Origin: Prolixibacter denitrificans
Lineage (GTDB): Bacteria; Bacteroidota; Bacteroidia; Bacteroidales; Prolixibacteraceae
DNA: 64,000 bases
Assembly: GCF_003014495.1 (NCBI RefSeq)
Contig: NZ_PYGC01000010.1
Location: 62,001 to 126,000 of the forward strand
Direction: 5' to 3'
Shown: one piece after another, positions 43,453 through 52,636 of the stretch
Layout of the letters: the number at the start of each line of letters is the position of its first letter
Position numbering within the stretch: the first letter of the stretch is position 1
Notes under the pieces: model-generated
Databases searched by the model: none
Seen by the model: the letters and a program-made list of their open reading frames with translations, nothing else
What the model was told of the DNA's origin: nothing
Translations under genes and position numbers: made by a program

Positions 43453-44186
43453 CAGTGTGTTTTCTTCTGGTTGCCGGTCTGTCCAACGCTTTTCCGCAAG
43501 AAAAACAACCGAAAGAAACACCTCTTGATTCCATCCGGCATCAAATAAAAACCAGCTATCTTCAAAGTAAAATGGACAACTGGCCGTCACTCATGGCCCA
43601 ACTTGAACGCCAACCAAAGTCGGATGATTTCAACTTCATATTTACGCTCTGTCAGGCGCAATATGGCTATATTGGATATCTCCTTTCGGAAAAAAAGAAG
43701 AAAGAAGCCAAACAGCGCATCGAAAAGACAATGGCAACGCTCGATGAGGCCATTATTCAATACCCCGATTCGGCAAAATTATATACCCTAATAGCAGCTC
43801 TCATCGGTTATCAAATAGGTTTAAAACCATGGAAAGCGCCCTGGTTGGGGCCACAAAGTCAGGAAAACATTGAGCTGGCTAAAAAGCTAGATCCAAAGGA
43901 ACCTAGTGTATGGTTTGAAGAGGGAAACAGTTACTTCTTTCGTCCGGCTATTTTTGGTGGCAGTCGCGAAACAGCCATCCGGAATTATGAAAAAGCATGG
44001 AAACTGATAAATGCCGAACCTGATGCGAAAAAAAACTGGTTTTATTATTATGTCGGGGCGTGGCTGAGCAACGCATATCTGGAAGAGAACCGAAAAAAGG
44101 AAGCAAACAATTTATTGAAAGAACTACTAACCGAAGCCCCTGATTTCAAATGGGTTAGTGAAGTGTTGCTTCCGCGAAGCAAGTAA
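43422..44186 (+). CDS. exported TPR-like protein at the end of the carotenoid operon
   Basis: This 254-residue protein begins MERSGNTFWLTVCFLLVAG, a signal peptide ending near residue 27. The mature part is helical with degenerate tetratricopeptide-like segments, for example IRNYEKAWKLINAEPDAKKNW near the end, and a WKAPWLGPQSQENIELAKKL stretch typical of this protein class. It overlaps the glycosyltransferase gene by 31 bp, so it belongs to the operon. A scaffold or pigment-localisation role is conceivable; nothing in the sequence shows one. Confidence 0.75.
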   Translation: MERSGNTFWLTVCFLLVAGLSNAFPQEKQPKETPLDSIRHQIKTSYLQSKMDNWPSLMAQLERQPKSDDFNFIFTLCQAQYGYIGYLLSEKKKKEAKQRIEKTMATLDEAIIQYPDSAKLYTLIAALIGYQIGLKPWKAPWLGPQSQENIELAKKLDPKEPSVWFEEGNSYFFRPAIFGGSRETAIRNYEKAWKLINAEPDAKKNWFYYYVGAWLSNAYLEENRKKEANNLLKELLTEAPDFKWVSEVLLPRSK

Positions 44187-44281
44187 TGACAGTTTTCAAC
44201 AGAAAGCAACCGTCATAAAACTTGAAAAAACAATAAAAAACCTTAGTAAATTAAGGGAATACACAACATTTTCTTAATTTA

Positions 44282-44881
44282 ATGGTTGGCATATTTTGCA
44301 CCGAAGACAGAAAAGAAAATAAGAAAATGGATAGCACTATCAGGAAAAATAAAATCATTGACGCATTAAAACTGGAACTTCGCTGGCATCCGGAAGCAAG
44401 GCTAGCGGATCTATATAAAAACTTCTTCCAGGACCGTTATGGCCCCGGCCATCTGGTAGAAGATGTCGACCGTGCGTATGACTACCTGGAAAGAGAGGTC
44501 AGAGAAGCGAAACAGTTTGATGTTCCCGATTTGCTTCCTCTGGGTTACCGCCAGCAGTTTTTCAGAGTTAACCTGAAACTGCTGAAAGAAGATGTTATTC
44601 CAATCGAGGTCTTTTTTCCGCTTTTCCTGGAAAGTGCGCAGTCCGTGAATCCACCTGAAATAACGGAGTGGAGAGCAGAGTGGAATGATATTCTCGAAAT
44701 TATCAGGGAAATCACACCTGCGCTCAACAATTTTGCCGAAGACGAAAAAGCGCTCGAAGACCAGCTGCAAAAAGAAAATTACGTGGGGCATCACAGCCAG
44801 GTTTACGAAAAGCTTTACCACCCGCATTACCGGCTGCTGGATTTTTCGCGTGCCAACTTCCTGAAAAAACGGTACCTGTGA
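44282..44881 (+). CDS. conserved hypothetical protein (RYGPGHL motif)
   Basis: This 199-residue cytoplasmic protein (183 residues if the in-frame ATG at 44327 is used) is one I do not recognise as a characterised family. Likely conserved patches are FFQDRYGPGHLVEDVDRAYDYLEREV near the start, QQFFRVNLKLLKE in the middle, and GHHSQVYEKLYHPHYRLLDF at the end. His-rich patches with invariant-looking Tyr and Asp could form an active site. It converges with the tag gene only 5 bp away. It has no signal peptide or membrane helix. Confidence 0.65.
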   Translation: MVGIFCTEDRKENKKMDSTIRKNKIIDALKLELRWHPEARLADLYKNFFQDRYGPGHLVEDVDRAYDYLEREVREAKQFDVPDLLPLGYRQQFFRVNLKLLKEDVIPIEVFFPLFLESAQSVNPPEITEWRAEWNDILEIIREITPALNNFAEDEKALEDQLQKENYVGHHSQVYEKLYHPHYRLLDFSRANFLKKRYL

Positions 44882-44886
44882 CGGAG

Positions 44887-45450
44887 CTACCTGGCAACCT
44901 CGCGGTGCCGGAAACAATCTACCAGGTGGTCATTTACCATACCGGTAGCCTGCATGTGTGCATACACGATAGTAGGCCCGACGAATTTGAATCCGCGCTT
45001 TTTTAAATCCTTCGAGATTTTTACTGATAGCGGAGTTTGTGCAGGAATTTCATTCAGTTTCTTCCACTTGTTCTGAATCGGTTTCCCGTCAACAAAGCTC
45101 CAGATGTATTTATCGAACGACCCAAATTCCTCCTGCACTTTCAGGAAAGCCTGCGCATTGGTAACGGCAGAATTAATTTTCAGCCGGTTGCGAATCAGGT
45201 CGGAACGTTGCAGCAGGTCTTCAATTTTGGCTTCATCATAACGAGCCACCTTTTCCGGATCGAACTGGTCGAAAGCATCCCGGTAGGCTTCACGCCGTTT
45301 CAGAATAGTTATCCAGCTCAACCCGGCTTGGGCTCCTTCCAAAATCAGGAATTCGAACAGTTTCCGATCATCATGGACCGGAACGCCCCATTCTTCGTCG
45401 TGGTAACGGATATAAATATCTTCGTTGGTACTCCAGGAACATCGGTGCAT
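44887..45450 (-). CDS. tag: DNA-3-methyladenine glycosylase I
   Basis: This 187-residue protein removes 3-methyladenine from alkylated DNA. It starts MHRCSWSTNEDIYIRYHDEEWGVP, matching the Tag N-terminus with zinc ligands Cys4 and His17. The rest of the zinc site is near the C-terminus (NDHLVDCFRH). The conserved EGAQAGLSWITILKRREAYR loop forms the base pocket. A second ATG one codon upstream (45453) is equally possible. The gene stands alone. Confidence 0.95.
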   Translation of the reverse strand: MHRCSWSTNEDIYIRYHDEEWGVPVHDDRKLFEFLILEGAQAGLSWITILKRREAYRDAFDQFDPEKVARYDEAKIEDLLQRSDLIRNRLKINSAVTNAQAFLKVQEEFGSFDKYIWSFVDGKPIQNKWKKLNEIPAQTPLSVKISKDLKKRGFKFVGPTIVYAHMQATGMVNDHLVDCFRHREVAR

Positions 45451-45552
45451 CATGGCTTGTTTTTTGTTGTAAGGTAAAATTAAAAAACCATCAGGTACGA
45501 AACACCTATAAAATGTTATTTTTGTTCATCATATAATCCGGGATTCTTGCCG

Positions 45553-47559
45553 ATGAAAAGACTGATTTCACTATTATTTCTTGTAATGAGCGTGTTGCCG
45601 GCCATGGCCCAGCTCAACACCGACCACTATTTTTATGTCGGCAAGAGTCGAATATATTTTGGCAACTACGTAGGCGCTATCGAAAATTTCAACATCGTTA
45701 TTAAACTGAAGCCTTACCTTCCCGAGCCCTATTTCTATCGTGCTGTTGCCAAGTATTACCTCGAAGATTATCGTGGAGCCAAGGAAGATTTGGACAAAGC
45801 CATTTCCATCAAACCATTCTACCCGGAAGCCTACATGGAGCGCGGTATGGCGAACCACGAACTAGGTGATTTGAAAGCAGCCATAGCCGATTACGATAAA
45901 GCAATTCAACTCGATAATGACAATGCCGCGATATACAACAATCGCGGAATTGCCAAAGTATCGATGGACAGCATCGATTCCGGAATTGCAGATTACACCA
46001 AGGCGATAGAGCTCGATCCGACAATGGCCAATGCCTATTTGAACCGAAGTTCGGCCAAGCAAATGAAAGGAGATTTGGACGGTGCCATTGCCGACTGTAA
46101 CAAGGCTATTCATTTGCGTCCTCACTTTGCCAGCGCCTGGCTGATGCGCGGTATTGCCAAATTTGAAAAGGAAGATTATGCCGGTGCATTAAAAGATTAC
46201 GACATCTGTATCCGACTGGATTCTAAAATGGCACAAGCATTTGTCAACCGCGGAATTGTCAAACACAAACTGGGTGACCCTGAAGGTGCAATTATCGACT
46301 ATGACATGGCCATTAAGCTGAATCCGAATATCGCGGTAGCCTGGTTGAACAGGGGGATCGCCCGGGAAACACTGGGAAGGCCCGGAGCAAAACAAGATTA
46401 CGCGATGGCAAAACAGCTCGACCCACGTTTTGCCGAACAAGAAAGAAGATACGAAGAAGAACAGCGTCGTCAACAACAGCAATACTATGCTTCGGCTGGT
46501 TCTTCATCCTCACAGAAAAAAAGTCAACAACAAGGAAAACAGACAGCACAAGCAGGAAGCACACAACAGCAAAATACGGCCGCCAAAGTCGATTCGACTT
46601 CAACTAAATCTTCTGTGCAGGCTGGCAACACATTGGCTGCAGCTGACTCAACCAGCAATAAATCGAAAGCAACCGGCCCATACACCCGAAAACGCCGCCG
46701 CCGCCTCATCGTGGTGGATGATGAAGGAGACGTGAAAGAAACGGAAATAACCGATGGCAAAGTTCAAAACCGGAATGTCATCATCAAACTGGAGCCGGAT
46801 TTTTCCATCTCGATGTTCCACAAAGACTCGGTTGATTACGACAAGCTGCAGTATTACAGCATGACCATCGATGCATTGAACCAAAAGAATCACAACGACC
46901 CATTCCTGGTTATCACGAACAAGCCGGCAAGAGACAACGACTGGCGCATGCAGCAATACCGCGATCGGATAGCACTGGAAACTGCCATTCTTCAAACCAA
47001 TCCAAAAGACGAAAGGGCTTATTTGAACCGGGCGATTTATTACGCTTTGGATAACAAATTCAACGAGGCAATTCAGAATTATGACAAGGTGATTTCTCAG
47101 GATTCGCATAACCTGCTGGCCTACTTCGGCAGAGCGACAGCCCGCATGCAAATGACCGATTATATTCAATCATTGAATACGTTGCCAGAGCCCGAGACCA
47201 TCAATCTAGGTGGAAAAAACGCCGCTTCACAGAACAACAAACCGAAGACACAGGAACAAATACTCGACTACGAAAAAGTCATCAAGGATTACGAAACGGT
47301 GATTTACATGAATCCAAAATTCATCTTTGCATGGTTCAACATGGCCAATACCAAAGTGAAGAAAAAAGATTATTACAGTGCCCTGGATGACTATTCGAAA
47401 GCCATTAAGCTCGAGCCTGACTTTGCGGAAGCCTATTTCAACCGGGGGCTGACCCGGATTTATCTGAACGATATCGATGGCGGCGCGTTGGATTTGAGTA
47501 AAGCTGGTGAGCTGGGAATTGACGAAGCCTACAGCATTATCAAACAATATTGCAATTGA
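45553..47559 (+). CDS. large exported TPR protein
   Basis: This 668-residue protein has a signal peptide (MKRLISLLFLVMSVLPAMAQ). About eight tetratricopeptide repeats follow (about 25-290, recurring A-I-x-D-Y-D-K-A-I-x-L-x-P). A Gln/Ser-rich low-complexity linker (about 295-375), a basic patch RKRRRR, and at least three more repeats (about 475-650) complete it. The function is probably protein-protein scaffolding in the periplasm or outer membrane. An upstream TTG at 45547 would add two residues; the ATG at 45553 is preferred. A small membrane protein gene and rarA follow in an operon-like arrangement. Confidence 0.88.
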   Translation: MKRLISLLFLVMSVLPAMAQLNTDHYFYVGKSRIYFGNYVGAIENFNIVIKLKPYLPEPYFYRAVAKYYLEDYRGAKEDLDKAISIKPFYPEAYMERGMANHELGDLKAAIADYDKAIQLDNDNAAIYNNRGIAKVSMDSIDSGIADYTKAIELDPTMANAYLNRSSAKQMKGDLDGAIADCNKAIHLRPHFASAWLMRGIAKFEKEDYAGALKDYDICIRLDSKMAQAFVNRGIVKHKLGDPEGAIIDYDMAIKLNPNIAVAWLNRGIARETLGRPGAKQDYAMAKQLDPRFAEQERRYEEEQRRQQQQYYASAGSSSSQKKSQQQGKQTAQAGSTQQQNTAAKVDSTSTKSSVQAGNTLAAADSTSNKSKATGPYTRKRRRRLIVVDDEGDVKETEITDGKVQNRNVIIKLEPDFSISMFHKDSVDYDKLQYYSMTIDALNQKNHNDPFLVITNKPARDNDWRMQQYRDRIALETAILQTNPKDERAYLNRAIYYALDNKFNEAIQNYDKVISQDSHNLLAYFGRATARMQMTDYIQSLNTLPEPETINLGGKNAASQNNKPKTQEQILDYEKVIKDYETVIYMNPKFIFAWFNMANTKVKKKDYYSALDDYSKAIKLEPDFAEAYFNRGLTRIYLNDIDGGALDLSKAGELGIDEAYSIIKQYCN

Positions 47560-47562
47560 TGT

Positions 47563-47796
47563 ATGGACAACTATCGGTTGAAAAATCTTTCAGATGATGA
47601 ATTAAAGCGTAAAATCAATCAACTGCGCGCACTTATCTGGGCCGCAGTTGGACTCATCATAGCGCTTGAGGTTTTTCTGCTGGCAACCGGTCGGAGTAAC
47701 GTCCTGCTGGTCGTACTACTCTTTCCGTTGACACCATTTATCCTGCGTTCGAACAAATACTACCGGGAATACCGAAAAAGAAAAGGAGAATTATGA
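47563..47796 (+). CDS. small two-helix membrane protein
   Basis: This 77-residue protein begins with the charged helix MDNYRLKNLSDDELKRKINQ, has two hydrophobic stretches (about 23-42 and 46-60), and a very basic tail (YYREYRKRKGEL). It starts 3 bp after the TPR gene and its TGA overlaps the rarA ATG (ATGA), so it is almost certainly expressed. I do not recognise the family; the layout resembles small membrane-bound accessory proteins. Confidence 0.75.
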   Translation: MDNYRLKNLSDDELKRKINQLRALIWAAVGLIIALEVFLLATGRSNVLLVVLLFPLTPFILRSNKYYREYRKRKGEL

Positions 47797-49073
47797 GCAG
47801 CAACCAGCCTCTTGCTGAACGTCTGCGCCCGAAGAACCTGCATGATTATATCGGGCAGAAACATCTCGTCGGTGAGAATGCCGTCCTGCGCAAAATGATT
47901 GAATCAGGAAATATCTCCTCGATCATTTTATGGGGCCCCCCCGGCGTGGGGAAAACCACGCTCGCTAAAATCATCGCTAACACCTTGCACAGGCCTTTTT
48001 ATGTCTTGAGCGCTATTAATTCCGGCGTAAAGGATGTGCGGGAGGTGATTGACAAAGCGCAAAAACAGCAATTCTTTTCATCACCCAACCCAATTCTCTT
48101 TATCGATGAGATTCACCGATTCAGCAAAGCTCAGCAGGATTCATTACTCGGCGCTGTTGAGCAGGGAATCGTAACGCTAATTGGTGCAACAACGGAGAAT
48201 CCTTCGTTCGAAGTCATCTCTCCCCTGCTCAGTCGCTGCCAGGTATATGTCTTAAAATCGCTGGAAGCGGAAGACCTGATGACGCTCCTCAATCGCGCGT
48301 TGACAGAAGATACCGAGCTTTCGAAAAAGAAAATAACAGTAGACGAACACGAGTCGTTGTTCCGGTATTCCGGTGGCGATGCCCGCAAATTGCTGAATAT
48401 TCTCGAGGTCGTTCTCAACTCCGAGGAAGGTGACGAAATTGTTTTAAACAACGAAAAAGTCACCAACCGGCTGCAGGAAAACCTGTCGATGTACGACAAG
48501 AAAGGCGAAATGCACTATGATGTAATTTCGGCATTCATCAAGTCGGTTCGTGGCAGCGATCCCGATGCAGCGGTTTACTACCTCGCCCGCATGCTCGATG
48601 GCGGAGAAGATATCAAATTCATTGCCCGGCGTCTCGTTATTCTGGCATCCGAAGATGTTGGGTTAGCCAATCCCAATGCACTACTTTTGAGCCAAAGCAC
48701 TTTCGATGCCGTCCACAAAGTAGGCATGCCCGAAGCCCGGATCATCCTTTCGGAATGTACGATTTACCTGGCCACTTCGCCTAAAAGCAATTCTGCTTAC
48801 GAAGCCATCGACAGTGCCCTGGCAGAGGTTCGGAATTCCGGTCATCAACCGGTGCCGCTGCATCTGCGCAACGCCCCGACCAAACTAATGAAAGAATTAG
48901 GCTACCAGAAAGGTTATAAATACGCCCACTCGTACGATGGAAATTTCGCTGAACAGGATTTCCTTCCGGAGAAACTTCGCTCGAAGCGGTTCTATCATCC
49001 GCAAAACAACCCGGCAGAGCAGAAAATTCTGGAACGACTGAAACAATGGTGGAAACAACGTTTCACCAAATAA
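47793..49073 (+). CDS. rarA: replication-associated recombination protein A
   Basis: This 426-residue clamp-loader-like AAA+ ATPase works at stalled replication forks. Its start, QPLAERLRPKNLHDYIGQKHLVG, is typical. Walker A is GPPGVGKTTLAK, Walker B is ILFIDEIHRF, sensor 1 lies in LIGATTENPSFE and the arginine finger in LLSRCQVY. The RarA-specific C-terminal domain ends with the GYKYAHSYDG and FYHPQN stretches. Length is normal. It overlaps the preceding small gene by 4 bp. Confidence 0.97.
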   Translation: MSSNQPLAERLRPKNLHDYIGQKHLVGENAVLRKMIESGNISSIILWGPPGVGKTTLAKIIANTLHRPFYVLSAINSGVKDVREVIDKAQKQQFFSSPNPILFIDEIHRFSKAQQDSLLGAVEQGIVTLIGATTENPSFEVISPLLSRCQVYVLKSLEAEDLMTLLNRALTEDTELSKKKITVDEHESLFRYSGGDARKLLNILEVVLNSEEGDEIVLNNEKVTNRLQENLSMYDKKGEMHYDVISAFIKSVRGSDPDAAVYYLARMLDGGEDIKFIARRLVILASEDVGLANPNALLLSQSTFDAVHKVGMPEARIILSECTIYLATSPKSNSAYEAIDSALAEVRNSGHQPVPLHLRNAPTKLMKELGYQKGYKYAHSYDGNFAEQDFLPEKLRSKRFYHPQNNPAEQKILERLKQWWKQRFTK

Positions 49074-49220
49074 TCAGCTTGCAGGAACCACTTCCGGACA
49101 CGAAAACAAGCAGAATTCAATCAAAATTCAATGGTTTTTCACTACCATTGCAGTCTCGTTTTCGGCATACAAATGTTTGATAACGGGATAGTTTGAAAAG
49201 CAAAGAACAAGTACATTACC

Positions 49221-50045
49221 ATGATTTTTAACGGAATTGACCATATCCGGCATAAAGAGAGCGACAATTTCTTTCTTCTGGCCGGTCCCTGCGCTATTGA
49301 AGACGAAACGATGGCGCTGAAAATTGCCGAACGCATTGTTCGCATCACCGGCGATTTGAAAATCCCTTATATTTTCAAAGGCTCCTACCGGAAAGCCAAT
49401 CGGTCGCGCCTCGATTCCTTCACCGGCATCGGCGACGAAAAGGCGCTGAAAATTCTGCGTAAAGTGAATGAAACGTTCGGTGTACCCACCGTTACCGATT
49501 TCCACAGCGCACCTGAAGCGGCTATGGCAGCCGAATATGTCGACATGCTGCAAATACCGGCATTCCTCTGCCGCCAAACCGATATTCTCGTAGCAGCTGC
49601 CGAAACCGGCAAAGTCGTCAACATTAAAAAGGGACAATTTCTTTCGGCCGGAGCAATGAAGTTTGCTGTAGATAAAGTGAGAGAATCCGGTAACCCGAAT
49701 GTGGTCATCACCGAAAGGGGAAGCACCTTTGGGTACCAGGATTTGGTAGTGGACTATCGCGGTATACCGGAAATGAAGGAAACTAATGAGTGCCCGGTTG
49801 TGATGGACATTACCCATTCACTGCAGCAACCCAACCAATCATCCGGAGTTACGGGAGGAAAGCCCGAGCTGATTGAAACGATTGCCCGGGGAGCTATTGC
49901 GGTGGGCGCGGACGGTCTTTTCATCGAAACACATCCCGATCCGGCCAGTGCCAAATCGGACGGAGCCAATATGCTCCACCTCGACAAACTGGAAAACATG
50001 CTGAAAAGGCTCACCATCCTGAGACAAGCAGTTAATCAGCTATAA
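49221..50045 (+). CDS. kdsA: 3-deoxy-8-phosphooctulonate synthase (KDO8P synthase)
   Basis: This 274-residue enzyme condenses arabinose-5-phosphate and phosphoenolpyruvate to KDO-8-phosphate for lipopolysaccharide. Motifs LAGPCAIEDE, FKGSYRKANRSR, ITERGSTFGYQDLVVD and FIETHPDP are diagnostic. Cys24 in GPCAIE marks the metal-dependent class (as in Aquifex), whereas metal-independent enzymes have Asn there. A hairpin terminator follows at 50072-50107. Confidence 0.97.
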   Translation: MIFNGIDHIRHKESDNFFLLAGPCAIEDETMALKIAERIVRITGDLKIPYIFKGSYRKANRSRLDSFTGIGDEKALKILRKVNETFGVPTVTDFHSAPEAAMAAEYVDMLQIPAFLCRQTDILVAAAETGKVVNIKKGQFLSAGAMKFAVDKVRESGNPNVVITERGSTFGYQDLVVDYRGIPEMKETNECPVVMDITHSLQQPNQSSGVTGGKPELIETIARGAIAVGADGLFIETHPDPASAKSDGANMLHLDKLENMLKRLTILRQAVNQL

Positions 50046-50071
50046 AGATATTTCCCGGAAATAAACAGATT

Positions 50072-50107
50072 AGCAGGAATGTGGGCAACTCCCCTTTCCT
50101 GCTTTTT
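50072..50107 (+). terminator. terminator after kdsA
   Basis: The arms AGCAGGAA (50072-50079) and TTCCTGCT (50096-50103) are followed by a T-rich tract, immediately before the end of the convergent membrane-protein gene. Confidence 0.8.
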
Positions 50108-50110
50108 ATT

Positions 50111-51343
50111 TTAATGGAAGAACATATAGGAAATCAGGATGGCTGCGACAATGCCTGTAAAATCGGCAATCAATCCGCAGGTTACCGCATACTTGGTATT
50201 TTTGATACCAACCGAACCAAAGTAGACAGCCAGGATATAAAAAGTAGTATCAGTCGCCCCCTGCACGGTCGACGCTACCCGTCCGACGAATGAATCGGGA
50301 CCGTAGTTTTTCATCGCATCCACCATCATCCCCCGTGCGCCGCTACCACTCAACGGTTTCATCAAAGCGGTGGGCAATGCATCTACAAAGTCGGTGTTAA
50401 TTCCCATCGAATGGAATATCCAGGCAATCCCGCTCGTGATAAAATCCAGTGCCCCGGAAGCCCGGAACACGCCAATAGCAACCAGAATGGCCACCAGGTA
50501 TGGAATAATCTTAATCGCTGTTGAAAAGCCGTCCTTTGCCCCCTCGATGAAGGTTTGATACACGTTAATCTTTCTGACAACTCCTAACGTGATGAATGCG
50601 ATGATGGTGGAAAACAGAATCACATTGCTCCCCACCTGCGAGTAAAGCGTCACCTGGTCTTTCGACAGAGTCGACATCCAGGCAATCATCCCGACGATCA
50701 AAAGTGTCAATCCGCCAAGATAAGCCAGAATCACTTTATCATAGAGTTTGATGCGCTGGTATATGGAAACGCTGATAACACCGGCCAGTGTAGAAAAAAA
50801 AGTGGCCAGCAATATGGGAATAAAAATATCCGCAGGATCGGCCGCTCCCAATTGTGCCCGGTACACCATCACCGATATGGGAATGAGCGTTAACCCCGAC
50901 GTATTCAGTACCAGGAACATGATCTGCGGATTCGAGGCAGTCTTCTTCGATGGATTGGTTGCCTGCATCTCTTTCATAGCCTGCAATCCCATCGGAGTAG
51001 CTGCATTGTCCAGTCCCAGCATATTCGCCGCCAGGTTCATCATAATAGAACCATAAGCCGGATGGTCTTTCCCCAAATCGGGAAACAGCTTATTGAAGAA
51101 AGGCCCGATAAGACGGGAAAAAATCTTCACCACGCCCCCTTTTTCACCTATCCTCATGATTCCCATCCATAAGGTTAAAACGCCGGTTAAACCAAGAGAA
51201 ATCTGGAATCCGGTTTTGGCCATATCAAAAGTGGATGCTACCATATCGGTAAAAACCGAGGTATCGCCAAAGAATATGAGCTTGACCAAACCGAAAACAA
51301 ATGCGGTAAGAAAAAAGAAAATCCAAATGTAATTCAATGCCAT
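50111..51343 (-). CDS. nucleoside-recognition (Gate) domain membrane protein, SpmA-SpmB fusion
   Basis: This 410-residue membrane protein has about ten helices and two Gate/nucleoside-recognition units. The first half resembles SpmA, with NLAANMLGLDNAATPMGLQAMK and LVLNTSGLTLIPIS. The second half resembles SpmB, with FSTAIKIIPYLVAIL, MKPLSGSGARGMM and VQGATDTTFYILAVYFG. In Bacillus the separate proteins act in spore dehydration; in non-sporulating Bacteroidota the fused form has no known role, and transport is a guess. It is unlinked to neighbouring genes. Confidence 0.88.
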   Translation of the reverse strand: MALNYIWIFFFLTAFVFGLVKLIFFGDTSVFTDMVASTFDMAKTGFQISLGLTGVLTLWMGIMRIGEKGGVVKIFSRLIGPFFNKLFPDLGKDHPAYGSIMMNLAANMLGLDNAATPMGLQAMKEMQATNPSKKTASNPQIMFLVLNTSGLTLIPISVMVYRAQLGAADPADIFIPILLATFFSTLAGVISVSIYQRIKLYDKVILAYLGGLTLLIVGMIAWMSTLSKDQVTLYSQVGSNVILFSTIIAFITLGVVRKINVYQTFIEGAKDGFSTAIKIIPYLVAILVAIGVFRASGALDFITSGIAWIFHSMGINTDFVDALPTALMKPLSGSGARGMMVDAMKNYGPDSFVGRVASTVQGATDTTFYILAVYFGSVGIKNTKYAVTCGLIADFTGIVAAILISYMFFH

Positions 51344-51734
51344 AAAAAGCGTTTTATATTTCAGGATGGGTCCGGATGAGGTAACAATTTGTTACTGCCG
51401 GAGCGGAATCAGGCGTAAATTTAAAAAAATCCGGGAGCATATCTTTACCTGAATCGGGTAGCTTTCATAATTATTCTTCGATAAATGCTTTTCGCGAAAG
51501 ACATATCCGAAGAGTAGATACAAAAAAATAAGTCTTTCTCATCACAGATAAACACTGGTTGTCAAATCATTTTCACGAAATTGTCAGTTTTAACAACCGA
51601 CAACGAAACGTTATTGCGTCTTTTCCCGTCAAGTAGATAGAGTTCAACGGCGGGAAGAAATTCCGGATTCCGCCTGATTAATACGAATAAAAAATATACT
51701 TTGGCTTAAGCAATCTGGTTGATTTTACTTAAAA
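51344..51734. other. 391-bp divergent non-coding region
   Basis: The region separates the SpmAB-like gene from the barrel protein. TATACTTTGG at about 51698 is close to the -7 consensus with one extra base. Nothing else stands out. Confidence 0.45.
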
Positions 51735-52502
51735 ATGAATTATATGAAATACATATCTGTCCTTTCATTGCTTCTGCTATTCACCGTCAATGCTTCAGCG
51801 CAATCCGAAAACTGGTCGTTTGCGTTGTCAATGGGTGGCGCCTGGCCGGTGAATGCCTTCAAAAACAATAATCCAGACAATATGAAAGCCGGTCATGCTG
51901 AAAAAGGCTTCAACATGACGCTTGAGTCGAATTACGCACTCCAGGATAATCTGTCGCTCACCGGAATGCTCAATTTCGGCAACAATCCTGTCAACCGGGA
52001 CGGTGTTGGCACCAAGCTGGAAAACATGTTCAACGAGAACTACGACATCACCGCAGCTGAGCGGGATTACCTAAAACTAAATTCCAACTCTTGGCTCTGG
52101 GGAAGTATTTTGGTAGGGCCGAGATACAGTATCAATTTCAACACCTTCAGTTGGGATTTTCAGGCCCTGGGAGGCGTAAATGTCAATTTGGTACCCGACC
52201 AGCAGCTTACTTACGACAATCCGAACAATAACTGGTTTTATATTAATCATGCCACAAACCGGAACAACCTGGCATTTGCGTGGAAAGCAGGAACAGCTTT
52301 ACGCTTCGCTGTCTCTCCCCGGACAAATTTGCAGGTTGGCCTGAGCTACTTTCAATCGTCCGCCAAAATTTCCCGCGAAGAAAAAGAAGTAGACAAAGGA
52401 ACCGGATCAAACACCACCAGAGTAGTCATTAGCGAGGAGAGTAATCACTACACGCTTTCTACTCTGAATGCCACCATTGGGTTCGTTTATTATTTGGAAT
52501 AA
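51735..52502 (+). CDS. putative outer-membrane beta-barrel protein
   Basis: This 255-residue protein has a signal peptide (cleavage after NASAQ near residue 23). The mature part consists of alternating amphipathic strands rich in aromatic residues and Asn, ending in VYYLE as barrel proteins often do with an aromatic near the C-terminus. Segments such as WSFALSMGGAWPVNAFKNN and LSLTGMLNFGNNPVNRDG suit an OmpA-like or opacity-type barrel of eight to ten strands. The substrate or partner is unknown. A second start codon (ATG at 51744) is nearly as good. A bidirectional terminator separates it from the SusD gene. Confidence 0.75.
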   Translation: MNYMKYISVLSLLLLFTVNASAQSENWSFALSMGGAWPVNAFKNNNPDNMKAGHAEKGFNMTLESNYALQDNLSLTGMLNFGNNPVNRDGVGTKLENMFNENYDITAAERDYLKLNSNSWLWGSILVGPRYSINFNTFSWDFQALGGVNVNLVPDQQLTYDNPNNNWFYINHATNRNNLAFAWKAGTALRFAVSPRTNLQVGLSYFQSSAKISREEKEVDKGTGSNTTRVVISEESNHYTLSTLNATIGFVYYLE

Positions 52503-52585
52503 TCCCAGCAGCGACAATACTTCTTCAATAAAAAAATCTTTCTATTCAGAATTCGACAGTAAGAAATCATAATCCTAAGCAAATA

Positions 52586-52612
52586 AAAAGGGGTGGTTAA
52601 ACCACCCCTTTT
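52586..52612. terminator. bidirectional terminator between barrel and SusD genes
   Basis: The arms AAAAGGGGTGGTT (52586-52598) and AACCACCCCTTTT (52600-52612) are fully complementary, with T-runs on both strands. Confidence 0.88.
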
Positions 52613-52636
52613 ATATTTCATGTATTCTTCGTTCTG

